A stretch of 64,000 nt of DNA, taken from Dastarcus helophoroides. Taxonomy: Eukaryota > Arthropoda > Insecta > Coleoptera > Bothrideridae. Under the pieces are notes generated by a model. It was not told where the DNA came from. It made no database searches and worked only from the letters and a program-made list of their open reading frames with translations. Numbering within the stretch: the stretch's first letter is position 1; every line of letters starts with the position of its first letter. The stretch spans positions 26,584,162 to 26,648,161 of the forward strand of contig CM053337.1 in NCBI GenBank assembly GCA_028583605.1. The letters run 5' to 3'. The translations under genes were made by a program, and so were the position numbers. This document shows, one piece after another, positions 11,271 to 22,504 of this stretch.

Positions 11271-12193
11271 TAATTATTTTAATGACGATTAATGACGATT
11301 AATAAAGTGCTTGCGAATTTGCAATAAAAGTTTGTCAACCATTGATTTAAAATCATTTTTCTATTTTAAAGTTAAAATGTTGAAAAAGAGTCAAAAAATC
11401 AGTTATAAACTCTAAACTCTACTTGTGGGGTGAGCACAATAGTTGAAAACGTAAAAAGGTAAAATTTTAGAAAAAAAAATCAAAATTTAAGGAGCCATTT
11501 TTTAATAAGAAGAGGGTTTTTAATAAAATTTGTATCTAATTCTAGAGACAAAATCTAAATTTCGCCAAAAGGACGAATTTGCAGTTTCGAAATTTCGCGA
11601 AATTGAAGGAAATATTGAATTTAAGATAAAAGTCTGCATTCCCAAAATAGGCCAAACTTTTCCAAAAATTAAGGAAAAGGGACATATTTTAAACAAATCA
11701 AAATTTGAAGGAAGTGGTCACCTTTTTGAGAAATATTTAAGTTTATTTTCTCATTAGGAAATTAATTTGTGAAAAAAGGTTAGATTTTGAAAATAACGTA
11801 GAAGTTTAGAAAAAGATGAATTTTAAGAATAGATATTTTTAGACAAGGTCAGTTTCAAAAGAATTGAATTTGGAAAGGAAAAAATGAGAGTGAACTTAAA
11901 AAAAGACATCAAATTTTGAGAAGGAAATCACCCAAAAGTGTTCCTTAATGATTGGGTTGGACTTTGTAAGTGAATTATACTTAAAAAAAATGAAATAATC
12001 AAGTTAATTTGGTTACAAGTGGTGTTTAAGAACGTATAAATTAAAGCTATTAATTTGCAAACTGATAAAGAACAAAGAAAATTTAGGAATCGCTAACAAA
12101 ATATCAGAATAAGTTTATTGATAAGTATAAACTTTTTTAGCCCCATGTGAGATTTTATAATAGGGGATAAAAGCATGAATAAAAAGTGCAAAC
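11271..12193. repeat. degenerate A/T lattice DNA
   Basis: Low-complexity sequence with no supported gene. It ends in the GTGCAAAC target duplication of the adjacent hAT-like element (12186-12193). Confidence 0.55.
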
Positions 12194-14416
12194 CAGAGTT
12201 GGGCCGTAATCATTACAAAAGGTAATGCATTAATTATTAAATTAAATTTTTCAAAAAAGTAATTGTAATTGCATTATTTTGATAAACACTGTAATGTGAT
12301 GTGCAATTTGGGTAATTTGTTGATAAGTAATTGAACATTCCTCATTTAAAGAATTTAATTACACGTACCTATTACTTTTTTAAATTACGTTGTAATGGTG
12401 GAATTAAATTCCTAAAAGTAATTAAATTCCTCTTTGTAATTCAATTACAATGATGGAGTTATTCCTGTCATTTCCTGTTTTCATTTTAAACTCGAAAATT
12501 CTTCTGAATTCAGAATTATTTTTCGAAGCTCTTTATCTTAAAAGGATTGCTCTCTTTTAAAAGGGCACCTTTAAATTCGCAAATAAAAACGTCATATTCT
12601 GTTTCAAAAGAAAGCGAATTTTTCAAATATTCAAATTCATAAAAATTCGAAAATTGCTATAAATTTAAAATTTTTGAGAGTCTTACTTTTCATAAAAATC
12701 GAAATTCTGAAAAGTCAAAATTTTGAATTCTGAAAATAGTCAAAACTTTAAGAAAAAGTCGATATTTTCGTGATAAAAGTTCGAAATTTTCAGAAAACGT
12801 GAAAATTCTGATTTTATTAAAAGAAGTTAAATTTAGGTAGAATTTGAATTTTTTGAAGAAAAGTAAAAATTGAAAAGTCAGGATTTGATAAATAGTCAAA
12901 ATTTTGACCAAAGGTTATAATTTTCAAGAAAGGTGCACATTTTTGGAATAAGGTCGAAAAATTGAAATTAACCAATTGCCAAAATAAATAGGAAATTTTA
13001 AAGAGCCGAAATTTTGAGCAAAGTTTGAAATTTTGTGTCAAAATTTAGACAAATTAATGTAAAAGTCTAAATTTTCAAAAAAATGGAAATTTTGAAAAAA
13101 GTTGAAATTTCGGAAAAAAGCAAAGTTGCGAAAGAGTTGAAATTTTAAAAATAAGTCCAGTTTTGGAAAATGTGTACGTTTAAAAAAATTGGAAAATTTG
13201 AATTTATAAATTTTTAAACTATAAGTCCAATATTTTCGATATAATCTAATGTAATTTTTATTCATATTTTATTGGCTTTTATTATTATTGAGTCACAAAC
13301 CGCTTTTGACAAACAAAAATCCGTCACAATCGCTGTTTGGGGCAATCAATAAGAGATTGGCAGTCCTTAACAGACGTTTACAGCAAATCTAGACTTGTAG
13401 AAGGAGTAACTGACGAAGAAAAAGCCAATAAAAGATGAATCAAAAACTTTCAATCAAAATCGAAGTGGGATTTTTAAAAAATGTCAAGTATAAATTTTAA
13501 GAAAACCTAAAAATCCTTTAAAAATTCAAATTTTTAAAGACATTTTTTTAAAAAGCAAATGTAGAATTTTTTTTTAAAAAGCTATAAAAATAGGTCAAAT
13601 TTTTTCAAAAAATTCAAAGCCACGAGCTAAAGTCAATATATTCAAAAATTAATCTAAATTTTGAAAAAAAGTCGAAATTCAAAAATACTGAAATTTCGAA
13701 GAAAGCGAAAAAAGGTCCGAATTTTCAAAATTAAGTTTTTATTGCGAGAAAAGGTCAAAATTTGGACCGTCGAGATTTTCAAAAATCGAAAGTCGAAATT
13801 CCAAAAAAAGTGGATATTTGTAAATGTCAAAATTTTCAAAAGAGTTGAAATTTTGAAAATAAGTTGAAATTATAAAAGTGGAATTGTTCAATCAAAATCG
13901 ACTTCTTTAAAAAAAGTTGGGATTTTCAAAAGGTCAATATTTTATAATATAAGTCGAAATTTTTAAAAGAAACCATTATTAAAAATATATATATATAAAT
14001 AATTTTCGAAAAGGTCGAAATATTCAAAAGAAGTCGATATTTTCGAATAATAAAAGTCAAAATGTTTAAAAGCGATGCAAATTTTTGAAAAAAAAAAAGA
14101 GAAAAGGCAAAAAAAAGGAATAAAAATTCTCAAAAATTCAATATTTTAAATAAATAGTCGGAATTCTCAAAAAAGTCCAAATTAATAAATCTTAATTTTA
14201 AACAATGAGTTGAAATTTTTCATTAAACAAAATCGATTGTTTGTATTTTTTTGTGAAATTGAATTAGATTTGTAATTAATTCCTTTTTCTAAGTAATTGA
14301 TAATTGAATTACTTTTTAAGCACGGTAATATAATTCGAAGTAATTTCATTTGTTTTTCTGAAAAAAGTAATGGATAATGTAATGATTCCTTTTTAAATGT
14401 ATTTTGCCCAGCTTTG
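12194..14416. mobile_element. hAT-like non-autonomous element with perfect 8-bp TSD
   Basis: The element begins CAGAGTTGGGC and ends GCCCAGCTTTG, imperfect 11-bp terminal inverted repeats matching in 9 positions. GTGCAAAC flanks both ends exactly (12186-12193 and 14417-14424), the 8-bp duplication expected of hAT transposons. Subterminal regions (12205-12470 and 14230-14400) are crowded with GTAATTGAATTAC-type words, a pattern known from hAT MITEs with CAGAGnTGGGC ends. No transposase is present. The interior (about 12480-14230) is mostly the same A/T lattice DNA seen elsewhere, plus one non-lattice island (13288-13434) related to the multicopy gene at 53940-55850. Confidence 0.8.
13288..13434 (+). 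pseudogene. fragment of arthropod multicopy gene inside hAT-like element
   Basis: This island of ordinary sequence aligns over its whole length, in inverted orientation, with 54175-54318, part of the decayed gene at 53940-55850. Shared words include CAATCGCTGTTTG and GAAGAAAAAGCCAATAAAA. One frame reads VEGVTDEEKANKR, matching VKGVTGEEKANKT in the other copy. It is too short to be functional. Either the transposon captured it or the gene family is itself a source of repeats. Confidence 0.6.
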
Positions 14417-14424
14417 GTGCAAAC

Positions 14425-16586
14425 GCAGAAAAGGTAAAATGTATAAAACCTCTTTATTTAGGGGTCTGGGGGCGCATCCACGTAGTTGAAACTTCCATAT
14501 GTATTTTTTTCAAACTCCCCTGCACAATTATTATTTATGGCCACGCCGTCGCTGTTTAGAGTAAAAACTATTACGATCATTTACGAGGTGCAGTAAATCC
14601 CGCCGGAAATTAAGCTCGTATGCTTGTCGCGCAGGAAATTCGCATACATCGGTACTTTGTGCTAGTTGCGAGTATAGAATCTATTCCGCGTTTTACCGCC
14701 CGCCGAAACTAACGCTCTGATTGTGAAAGATAACTATGTAAGCTAGAACTCTAAAAACCTAAAATTCGTTTCACGTAATGCCGCAAAATGTTGTTGCAAA
14801 ATACGCTATGTGACGCTTCCCGTGCGCTACGCTCGTAAACAAAAGGATAATTGTCTTTCAACTGGGAAACACATTTCGTCGATTTATCTGTAGGACTTTT
14901 GGTTTTTGATACAGTCCTCTGAGTAAGCACTGAAATCGTTTTCCGCCTTAATACAGTAAAAAGTTTACAATTAGCACTAATTATTTCGTAAGCTTAATTT
15001 AATCAGAATATAAGAAATAATATTAATCACAATATCTGACAAAAATTGAAATTTGTATGGCCCATTTCCGCCGACGTAAAGAGAAAGTGGTTAGGAAAAA
15101 TTAAAATTTTATGCAGATATTTTGGTATTTTCATATTTGTTATATTTCTTGTTAAATATAATTTTTGAATTAATAATATTAAATAATTCCACAAAGTAAG
15201 TATTAAAATATCACAACTAGCACGTTAGATGGTAATTAATGAGCTAAAAAATAAAAACACATCAAATTGTTATGATCAGAAGCACTACTCGGTTTGAAAA
15301 AATAAAGCACTTTTTTTTATTTTTTATAACACATTAAATATTTAGAAAAGAAAATTGGAAAATAACAGAATGGGAGACGTCGTCAATACGTTTGTTTCAT
15401 CCTACCAAAGTAAACTGCAACTTCCATGGAGTTAAATATATAACGTACGTTAAAATACAAACAGCCATAATATACACTTACGGTCGGAAGTGAAGGGAGC
15501 ATAACTTTTAGAGAAAAAGTAATTTTCCGAAGTGAAGCCGTTTCTCCGATTTAAATATTGAAGGTAAATTGGTTTTTCGAATAGAATATCGTGCAATTTT
15601 CTAAAGATAAACATTTCTTGCGCTCATCCCATTCTTATTCATTGTCACTATTTAACGAGTAATTACTGCGTTCGCTTCGACCTCTTAAATTTCGGGATCG
15701 CTCTTTGAATGGGCATGAAATCCAATTAATTTTAATGTCTTAAAGCAACGCTTAAAAACATTCGTAATCGAAAACGTACAGCCCAACCCTTAACGTTAAA
15801 TATGTTGATCTGGCGCATCCACCAAAATCATGTCTCATACTTAATTTAATTTTTTGAGTTATTTTCGTCTTTAATAAAGCTTAGGAAGTATTTTTGAAGG
15901 TATTTTTTTAATATTGTCGGTCACTCAATAACAGAATATAAAAATGCGGTAATAAATATAATTAATTAAAGAATCTCTTCATAACAGTAACCCTAAAAAG
16001 TACTATTTGCTACAGGATAATAGATAAGGTAAAATCATTGCTAAACCCGAAACTGCACACTCTACCGTAACAAAGTAAAGCATACCACACCACGTTGGTT
16101 CCGGGTTTACAATGGATTAAAGTAAAACTATAAAAGAGTCTTGCCCAACCCTAGCTTGGCAGAAACGTGTGGCACGCGATAACTTTTAATGCGGCTCGCA
16201 GAAACTATAAAAAAAAGAGGTATCTCATTTTAATTAACAAATTTACGTATTAATCTTGAAGTCAAAATTACGAGTTTAAAATAAAATGCTCGAAAAAATT
16301 TAGAAATTTTACCTTAGAGTGAGAAGTTTAGGAAAAACATCAAAATTTTTGGAAATAAATTTATTGAAATAAATCCAATTTTCAGATTTCAAGTTTAAAC
16401 TCGAACCTTATGCAAAAAAAAAAAACAAAAATTTATTAAATAGAGTTTTAAAAACTCTTTTTAAACTAAAAAATTTTAAATAATAAAGATTGAAATTTGG
16501 ATGTAAACTTCAATTATAACAAAAATATTCTCGACTTTAAAATGTTAACACCAAATTTCAGAAAAAAAGTTTTAATTTTGAGATCA
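14425..16586. other. unique sequence, partly GC-richer, no gene seen
   Basis: Between 14530 and 14900 and around 15480-15700 the base composition is more balanced and not repetitive, with words such as CCCGCCGGAAATTAAG. No open frame of useful length exists. The stretch could hold conserved non-coding DNA. The rest is AT-rich. Confidence 0.45.
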
Positions 16587-17500
16587 AGGTAGATGACAAG
16601 GGCTGAATATGGGCCCCCATTTTGTTTTTTCTATAAGTACTTAAACTGCTTACATAGTAGGAATCTGAAAATTGGCATATCGTTAGTCTATATACTTACG
16701 AATAATCCTTTCACATTAGAATTTTTTGATGTAAAAGAAAATAATAATATTAAGTTAAAATTAAGCTGTTGTCATTTCTTAATTTAGGGTCAGAATGTTT
16801 GAAATATGGGCCCCGTAGAAACGAACACAAAAACTTTAAGTAATTTAAAATGTTAAAATAAAATTTTACTGGAATTTAAAATGGATTTGAAAAATTAGAT
16901 TTTTCTTTTGTTTTGAAATGTTACGGAAAAATATTAAACGGCAAAACCAATTTTATAATCTTTTTAAATTTTGGGGCTTTGGGAAGTTCCATTTTCTCTG
17001 ATATTTTTAAGTGGCACTTTAAACCCACTTCCTGACATTTCTAATTCAGATTAAGTACAAAATTTAAATATTGGTGGACCATGGACCCATTCCATATTAT
17101 GATATTTCAAGGGGTCCATATTAGCAACAAATCATCATTAGGAAATAAACACTCGAATTTATTTTTACAGGTTTGGTATGGGCATTTCAATAAAAAAAAT
17201 AATAAAGCTTTATCCAAATATTAGCCCTTTTGTCAACACTCGTAATCATATTCACTTTTAAACCTAACAAATATCTTACCTTCATCTTACCTTAACAAAA
17301 CACTCAAATTTTCAAAAATAAAAATTTTGTTATAAGCTATCAACAATGCAAAACAAGAACTGAATGTGGTACCGAATATTTAAAGCCTTCAGTTAGACAT
17401 GTTTTAAGCATTTGCTCAAAGACGCCACTGAGAAAATTAGCATGATTTGATGGGGGCCCACTTTAAATGCAGGGCCCATATGCGGACCTTCTGCTCTACT
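16587..17500. mobile_element. possible DNA transposon remnant with degenerate terminal repeats
   Basis: The left end (about 16588-16618) and the inverted right end (about 17472-17500) share GTAGA, a central AAGG and ATATGGGCCC. Copies of GGGCCC and ATATGGGCCC words recur inside near 16800 and 17460. No target duplication is visible and no transposase frame is recognised; the open frame at 16593-16787 has no known motif. The element call is tentative. Confidence 0.35.
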
Positions 17501-18343
17501 TATTTTTATAATCAAAATTAAAATCCCCAAAAGAAGATTAAATATCGAATTTTACATCGAAATTTTAGAGAAATTTAATTAAATTCATTAAATTCATTTT
17601 CAGGAAAAGCTAATTTTGAAATGACTGGGAAAATTTTAAAATTTCGTGTTTATCCTCAAACTCAATTAAATAGCTAAAATTTCAAGGTAAAATCTGAAAT
17701 TTTTGTGAAATATTTTTTTTTTTAATTTTTTTTCAAAATTTACTTCTTTTCTCGAAAAATCGACCTGAAGTTTTAAATTTTAAACTAAGCTTAAACTAAG
17801 CATTTAAATAAAAAGCTGAAATGGTTAGAACAGCTCAACATTGATTAAAATGAATTTCAAATTAACGAGAAATTCCGAGACGAATTCGTATTTATTTTCA
17901 TGAATTTTCGACTTTCTAAATGTGTTTATTCTTCATGGTAAACTTTTATTGACCAGAAACATTATGTTTATTAATTTTTTGAACATTTCTTTGGCCCAGT
18001 TTGAAAATATTTAAATAAATATTGTCAACAAACAATAAAAACTTAAATATTTCCAAACTGGGACGAAGAAATGGTAAATCAAATTAATAAATTTCTAAAT
18101 GTGAATTAAACACGCAATTCTGATAAAACTTCTAATATCCGACTGTTTGCTTAGCTGTTCAAAATTTCTAATTTAAAGTCGGAATTTCGAATTTTTTTAA
18201 ACATATATTTTCATGCTGACACAAATTTTCTAAGAATTTCTAGCTTAAACCTTAGTTTTTCTCAAAGTTCTGGGCCAAAACCTACCCTTTTACACAAATT
18301 TTAAGTTTTACTTATTCTAATTTTAAATTTTTAAACTCGAAAA
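17501..18343. repeat. degenerate A/T lattice DNA
   Basis: Low-complexity sequence with no supported gene. It contains the palindromic repeat 17967-18091. Confidence 0.5.
17967..18091. repeat. palindromic MITE-like hairpin
   Basis: The two halves are inverted copies. The left half contains TTTATTAATTT, ATTTCTTTGG, CCCAGTTTGAAAATATTTAA; the right half contains their complements with a few mismatches. The small loop is near 18033. No flanking duplication was identified. Confidence 0.65.
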
Positions 18344-18345
18344 TA

Positions 18346-19601
18346 CGAGGGGAAATCAAATATGAACCAGAATTTCTAGCATGTCGCCATGAGGACGCCG
18401 GGAATGTGCGCATACATGTTAGAAAGGGATATCACGTGACTTCCTGCGCTCAAACGAATTCCGTTCTCGCCGTTCGTCAGTTGTAAATACAATAGGTTCA
18501 TCCGCAAATCATTGTTATTAAATTTCTTGCCGCTGAAGGTGTAAACCCCGCCGAAATTCTTCGTAGACTAGAAGCAGACTTTAAGGATATTTGTTTGAAG
18601 AATACTCAAGTGTATGAATGACGCAAAAATTTTTTGGAAGGATGAACGAACTCAAGTTGAAAATGAACCACATGCCCGTCGTCCTCGGAACAGTATGACT
18701 GCTGAGAAGACTAACGCTGTTCAACACATTTTAGAAGGTGCTCACCTTTTAACTGTTGCTGAAATTGCAGCTCAGATAGCGATAACCTTTGGGAGTGCAC
18801 AATTCGTCATTACAGATGAGGTGGGGTTTCGACAATTTTCTGCCAGGTAAGTACCTCTTCTTTTGACTGAGGACTAGAAACAACCACGTCTGGAGATTTC
18901 TCAGCGCCATCTTGGGCGTTAACGTGATGGTTTTTTGCAGCGTATCGTTACGTGTGATGAGACTTGGGTCCGCCATTACACCCCTGAATCTAAACAAGCA
19001 AGCATGGGGTGAGGAAGAAAAGGAAAAGCGGAAAAGTGCACCCGTCAAGGCAAAATCTCGCCTCTCAGCTGGAAAGGTTCTTGCGACAGTGTTCTGAGAT
19101 TTTAAAGGAGTTGTGCACGTGGATTTTCTGCATGAACGTCGCACGGTTAATGCTGCCTACTACTGTCAGCTAATTGATGAAGCAAAACGTGCATATCGGT
19201 GAAAGAGGCGAGAATTTTCGGTCAAAAATGTGATTTTGTCTCACGACAATGCCCCCCATCCCGACTTAACCAATATGACACATCAAAAATTAAAGGAAAT
19301 GCATTGGGAAACATTAGAACACCCCCTTTATGGTCCCGACTTATCACAATGTGATTATCATATGTTTGGGCTACCAATAGGAGCTCTAGAAGGTAAGCAA
19401 TTCCATGATGGTGCCCAATTGGCTAAAAAGACGCCTCCCTTATTTTTATGACGATGATATTAAAAAACTTCCAAGTCGTTGGGAAAAATACATAACAAAA
19501 TCAGGAGATTATGTAGAAAAATAGTTAATAACTTTCATATATGTATGTTGTACCAATAAATTATTAAAAACCAATTCCGATTCATATTTGATTTACTCTC
19601 G
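18346..19601 (+). mobile_element. mariner transposon, complete ends, TA-flanked
   Basis: The ends are inverted repeats of about 29 bp, starting CGAGGGGAAATCAAATATGA on the left and matching CGAGAGTAAATCAAATATGA read inward from the right, with four differences over 29 positions. TA dinucleotides flank both ends (18344-18345 and 19602-19603), as expected for Tc1/mariner insertion. Length is 1256 bp, typical of mariner. The enclosed transposase is broken (see 18500-19524). Confidence 0.9.
18500..19524 (+). pseudogene. mariner transposase pseudogene
   Basis: Read in three frames, this gives a whole mariner transposase. The N-terminal helix-turn-helix region has FLAAEGVNPAEILRRLEADF near 18515. 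The catalytic domain has TCDETWVRHYTPESKQA near 18950, LSHDNAPH near 19236 and PDLSQCDYHMFG near 19340. The three catalytic aspartates of the DDD triad are all still readable, with about 35 residues between the second and third. In-frame stops and frameshifts (near 18610, 18850-18900, 19010, 19096 and 19200) disable it. The terminal stop is TAG at 19522-19524. The family call is certain; the subfamily is not. Confidence 0.9.
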
Positions 19602-19603
19602 TA

Positions 19604-20998
19604 TCAAAAGCTTTCTCAATTCTTTGGTTTTTGTTCGAATTTCAATTTTTGTGTCAAAATGTTTAAGTTACCATTTAAATTTTTACCTTTTTTCTAAAAT
19701 TTCAACTTTAGGGTCAAAATGTAGACTCTTTTTGAAATGTTGAGTTGTAAAGTCAGATCTTTGAAATTTAGAAAAAAAAGAATTTTTTTACGCTAATCAG
19801 ATTATAATTTGAGTCAAGAAATTTCAACCATATTTCTTTTCTTTGACTTCAATCGCATAATTTCAGATTTAAACTCAACATTCACACTTGAATATTAAAT
19901 TTTGACTCTAATCGAGACATCTCCAGACAGATTTTCAAATTTTTGTAAACGATAACTTTGTCACAAATGTTTATTAATTTTCGAGTTTAAAAACATCAAC
20001 TCGGAATTTTTACAAAATTAGGATATTTCAGCTTTTACTTAGAAATTCAAGACTTCTAAAAAAGTGGAAATCTCACCATTAGAGCCATTATTTTAGGATT
20101 TTTTTTTTGACAAATTTGGTGTTTGCAAACAAATTTTACTTTCAAACAAAATTTAGACAAGGTCAAAAATGATGACTTTTTTCTCTCAAAAGTTAGGCTC
20201 TTTTTAATTAAAATTTTAAGTGGGGATTATAAAAACACAATAAGATTTCGAAGATACCCTCATAATTTCGTCTCTTAAGTTTTTTGAAAAATTGAGAGTA
20301 GAAGTTGCAGTTTTAAGAAAGTTTGCAGTAGAAATTGATAAAGAAGCTCTAGAAATTTGTTGTATAAAAAATTTAAAAATTTTCATTTTTTTCGTAACAT
20401 TTTAATTTCGATTATTCGAGTTTTTTCTCGAAATTTTTTTCGAAATCTAAAATCTCCAGAAAAAGTATAAATTTTGCAAAATAATTCTTTTTGTTGCTTT
20501 TGATTTTTTTGCAAAATTCCGTAGTTGTTATTTTTTTAAGAAATTGGATTTTAACCTCTAATCCATACTTTTTTCAGAAAAATTAATCCGTTTTCTTTTT
20601 CAGTTTTCTAGACATTTGAAGTTGAAACTAACTCAAAGAGCTTAAATATTACTTATTTAAACTCAACATTTTAAAAAGCAAACTACTTAGTGATTGGTAT
20701 CATGTGAAAAAAATAATCAAGAGTGAGTCGGGTTCTCACAATTAAGCTTCTGTACCACATCGTCAGTCACCAGACCAAGTGGCGTAAGTGGCATTTATAA
20801 AATTTTACAGAACGAAAAAAAAATAATCACTGGTTTAGCACCGCATCTCCGTTTCAACGGTACTCATCTGCATCATTTTTTTTTCAGACATTGTAAAGGT
20901 TTAGTTTAAATATTCATTAAATAAAAGTATTACAAATCTAAGCAGATGAGACAAAAAAAAATATTAAAGGCAGGTACGCCTCTTTGCGTATTTATATC
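19604..20998. other. A/T lattice DNA then unique sequence
   Basis: To about 20690 this is low-complexity lattice DNA. From 20700 to 20990 the sequence is unique with no frame of interest. ATATC at 20994-20998 is the left target duplication of the BEL element. Confidence 0.5.
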
Positions 20999-21265
20999 TG
21001 TTAGTTATCTAAGATATTTAGTGTAAGAAATGGTCAGATCGCCACTTGACCACCGGAAGCATGTGGCCTGACCAGCGACTCTATTAGAACAATAGAACAC
21101 ATGTGGGGTAAAACTTGGCGTTTTGAAGTAGTCTGTAGGTTTTGTACAAAAGAATTGCATCCCAGATCTCGGCGATGTCAGTTCATTTAATAAACGTCGT
21201 TAAGTTTACATAAAACGCGTTTCATTTTTATCGGAGCTATCAAGACCTGATAGTGATCCCGAACA
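20999..21265 (+). repeat. BEL 5' LTR
   Basis: It starts TGTTAGTTATC and ends CCCGAACA (TG...CA). It contains a polyadenylation signal AATAAA at 21189-21194. It differs from the 3' LTR only at two sites (GGCG/GGTG near 21120 and TCGG/TCAG near 21232). Confidence 0.95.
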
Positions 21266-21267
21266 TT

Positions 21268-21284
21268 TGGTCCTTCGAGCCGGA
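21268..21284 (+). other. primer binding site, tRNA-Tyr
   Basis: TGGTCCTTCGAGCCGGA is exactly complementary over 17 bases to the 3' end of animal tRNA-Tyr (CCA end and acceptor stem CCTTCGA). It lies two bases inside the 5' LTR, the normal place for minus-strand priming. Confidence 0.85.
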
Positions 21285-21577
21285 TCCACCTTCGAACGTA
21301 GGGTTGGATCAGAATCAGAACAGAATTTAATTAATTAGTGTTCGTGAAACAGTTACTTTGTGAGCGCAACTCCGAACGAGGGTTCTAGCACAGTAGCAAC
21401 AATTGATCGAGTTATATCAACAAACAAGTAAGTGATTCTCCTCCTTTATGCTTGGAATTCCTTTTGTTAATTGGTTACGTTGAACAAATTAGCAGATTTG
21501 ATAGATTTGAGTTTGCATACCTTTGGGAGAAGCAGGACGTTTTTGATTGTTCGTATCGAAAGTTTTAATATTTCAAA

Positions 21578-22504
21578 ATGAGTTTATCGCAATTAAAAGT
21601 AGAGCGTGGAAGGGTTAAAGGAAAGTTGACCAGGTTCGAAACATTTTTAGACAGTTTCCGAGAATCCGCGACTCATTTGTCTGATTTAAAGGAACGCTTT
21701 ACACTAATAGTGGAAACGTTGAAGCAATTTGATATCATACAGGACCAGATAGAGAATTTGCAAACAGACACAGATGAACATGATACAGAACAGTGGCATC
21801 GAGATCGTGTCGAGTTTGAAAATTCTTACTATCGCCTAACAGGTCGCGCGCGCGATATTCTAGCCAGGCTTACGCCTATCGTACCCGCGAGTCAAAATCA
21901 AGAAAATGCTGCCGCGAATGGCAATGGAGTGACAAATAATGTAATCATTCAGCCTAGCGAAATTGATTTCAATTTACCTAAAATAAAAATACCTAGATTC
22001 TCTGGTGACTATTCAAAGTGGATGTCCTTTGCTGATTTGTTTAAAACTTTAATTCATAACAATAATAAGTTGAGCGATGCACAAAAATTGCATTATTTAA
22101 AATCATGTTTAGACGGCGAAGCTAAACAAACTGTCGATAATTTGACCATATGCGAGGCAAATTATCAAATAGCTTGGGATTTGTTAGAAGGACGATACAA
22201 AAATGACAGGCTTATTGTCCAGGAATACATTGGGGCAATATTAAACATTTCACCGGTTACAAAAAACGGAAATAGTCTGAGAACGTTGCTAAATACTTTA
22301 AACCTAAACTTAGAGGCGTTAAAGGCATTTAACATAGGCGTAGATTCGTGGGACGCGATTATTGTACAGATAATTTCGTCAAAATTTGACTATGTAACGT
22401 TAAGGGAATTAGGACCGACACAATTCTCACAGAAGAGGAACGAACATGTGAAACCCACTTCCGAAAAACTACCGAGCGACAGAAAAATGGTCGATTCGTC
22501 GTAA
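21578..22504 (+). CDS. BEL/Pao gag-like protein with DUF1759, truncated
   Basis: The 308-residue frame starts at ATG 21578, about 300 bases past the LTR. Residues 1-100 are helical and charged. Residues about 135-275 form a DUF1759 domain, recognisable from PRFSGDYSKW (140-148) and the downstream YLKSCLDGEAK block. This is the structural region of BEL polyproteins. The genuine gag sequence stops around 22415. After that the frame runs into pol sequence read out of frame and ends at TAA 22502-22504. The zinc knuckle and aspartic protease that normally follow are missing because of a deletion that changes frame. Confidence 0.9.
   Translation: MSLSQLKVERGRVKGKLTRFETFLDSFRESATHLSDLKERFTLIVETLKQFDIIQDQIENLQTDTDEHDTEQWHRDRVEFENSYYRLTGRARDILARLTPIVPASQNQENAAANGNGVTNNVIIQPSEIDFNLPKIKIPRFSGDYSKWMSFADLFKTLIHNNNKLSDAQKLHYLKSCLDGEAKQTVDNLTICEANYQIAWDLLEGRYKNDRLIVQEYIGAILNISPVTKNGNSLRTLLNTLNLNLEALKAFNIGVDSWDAIIVQIISSKFDYVTLRELGPTQFSQKRNEHVKPTSEKLPSDRKMVDSS

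Noticed and set aside
13267..13433. TTTTATTGGCTTTT inverted at both ends of the 13.3-kb island, looking like a small MITE
   Set aside because: The homologous segment at 54175-54318 has this word only at one end, so the other occurrence is probably chance.
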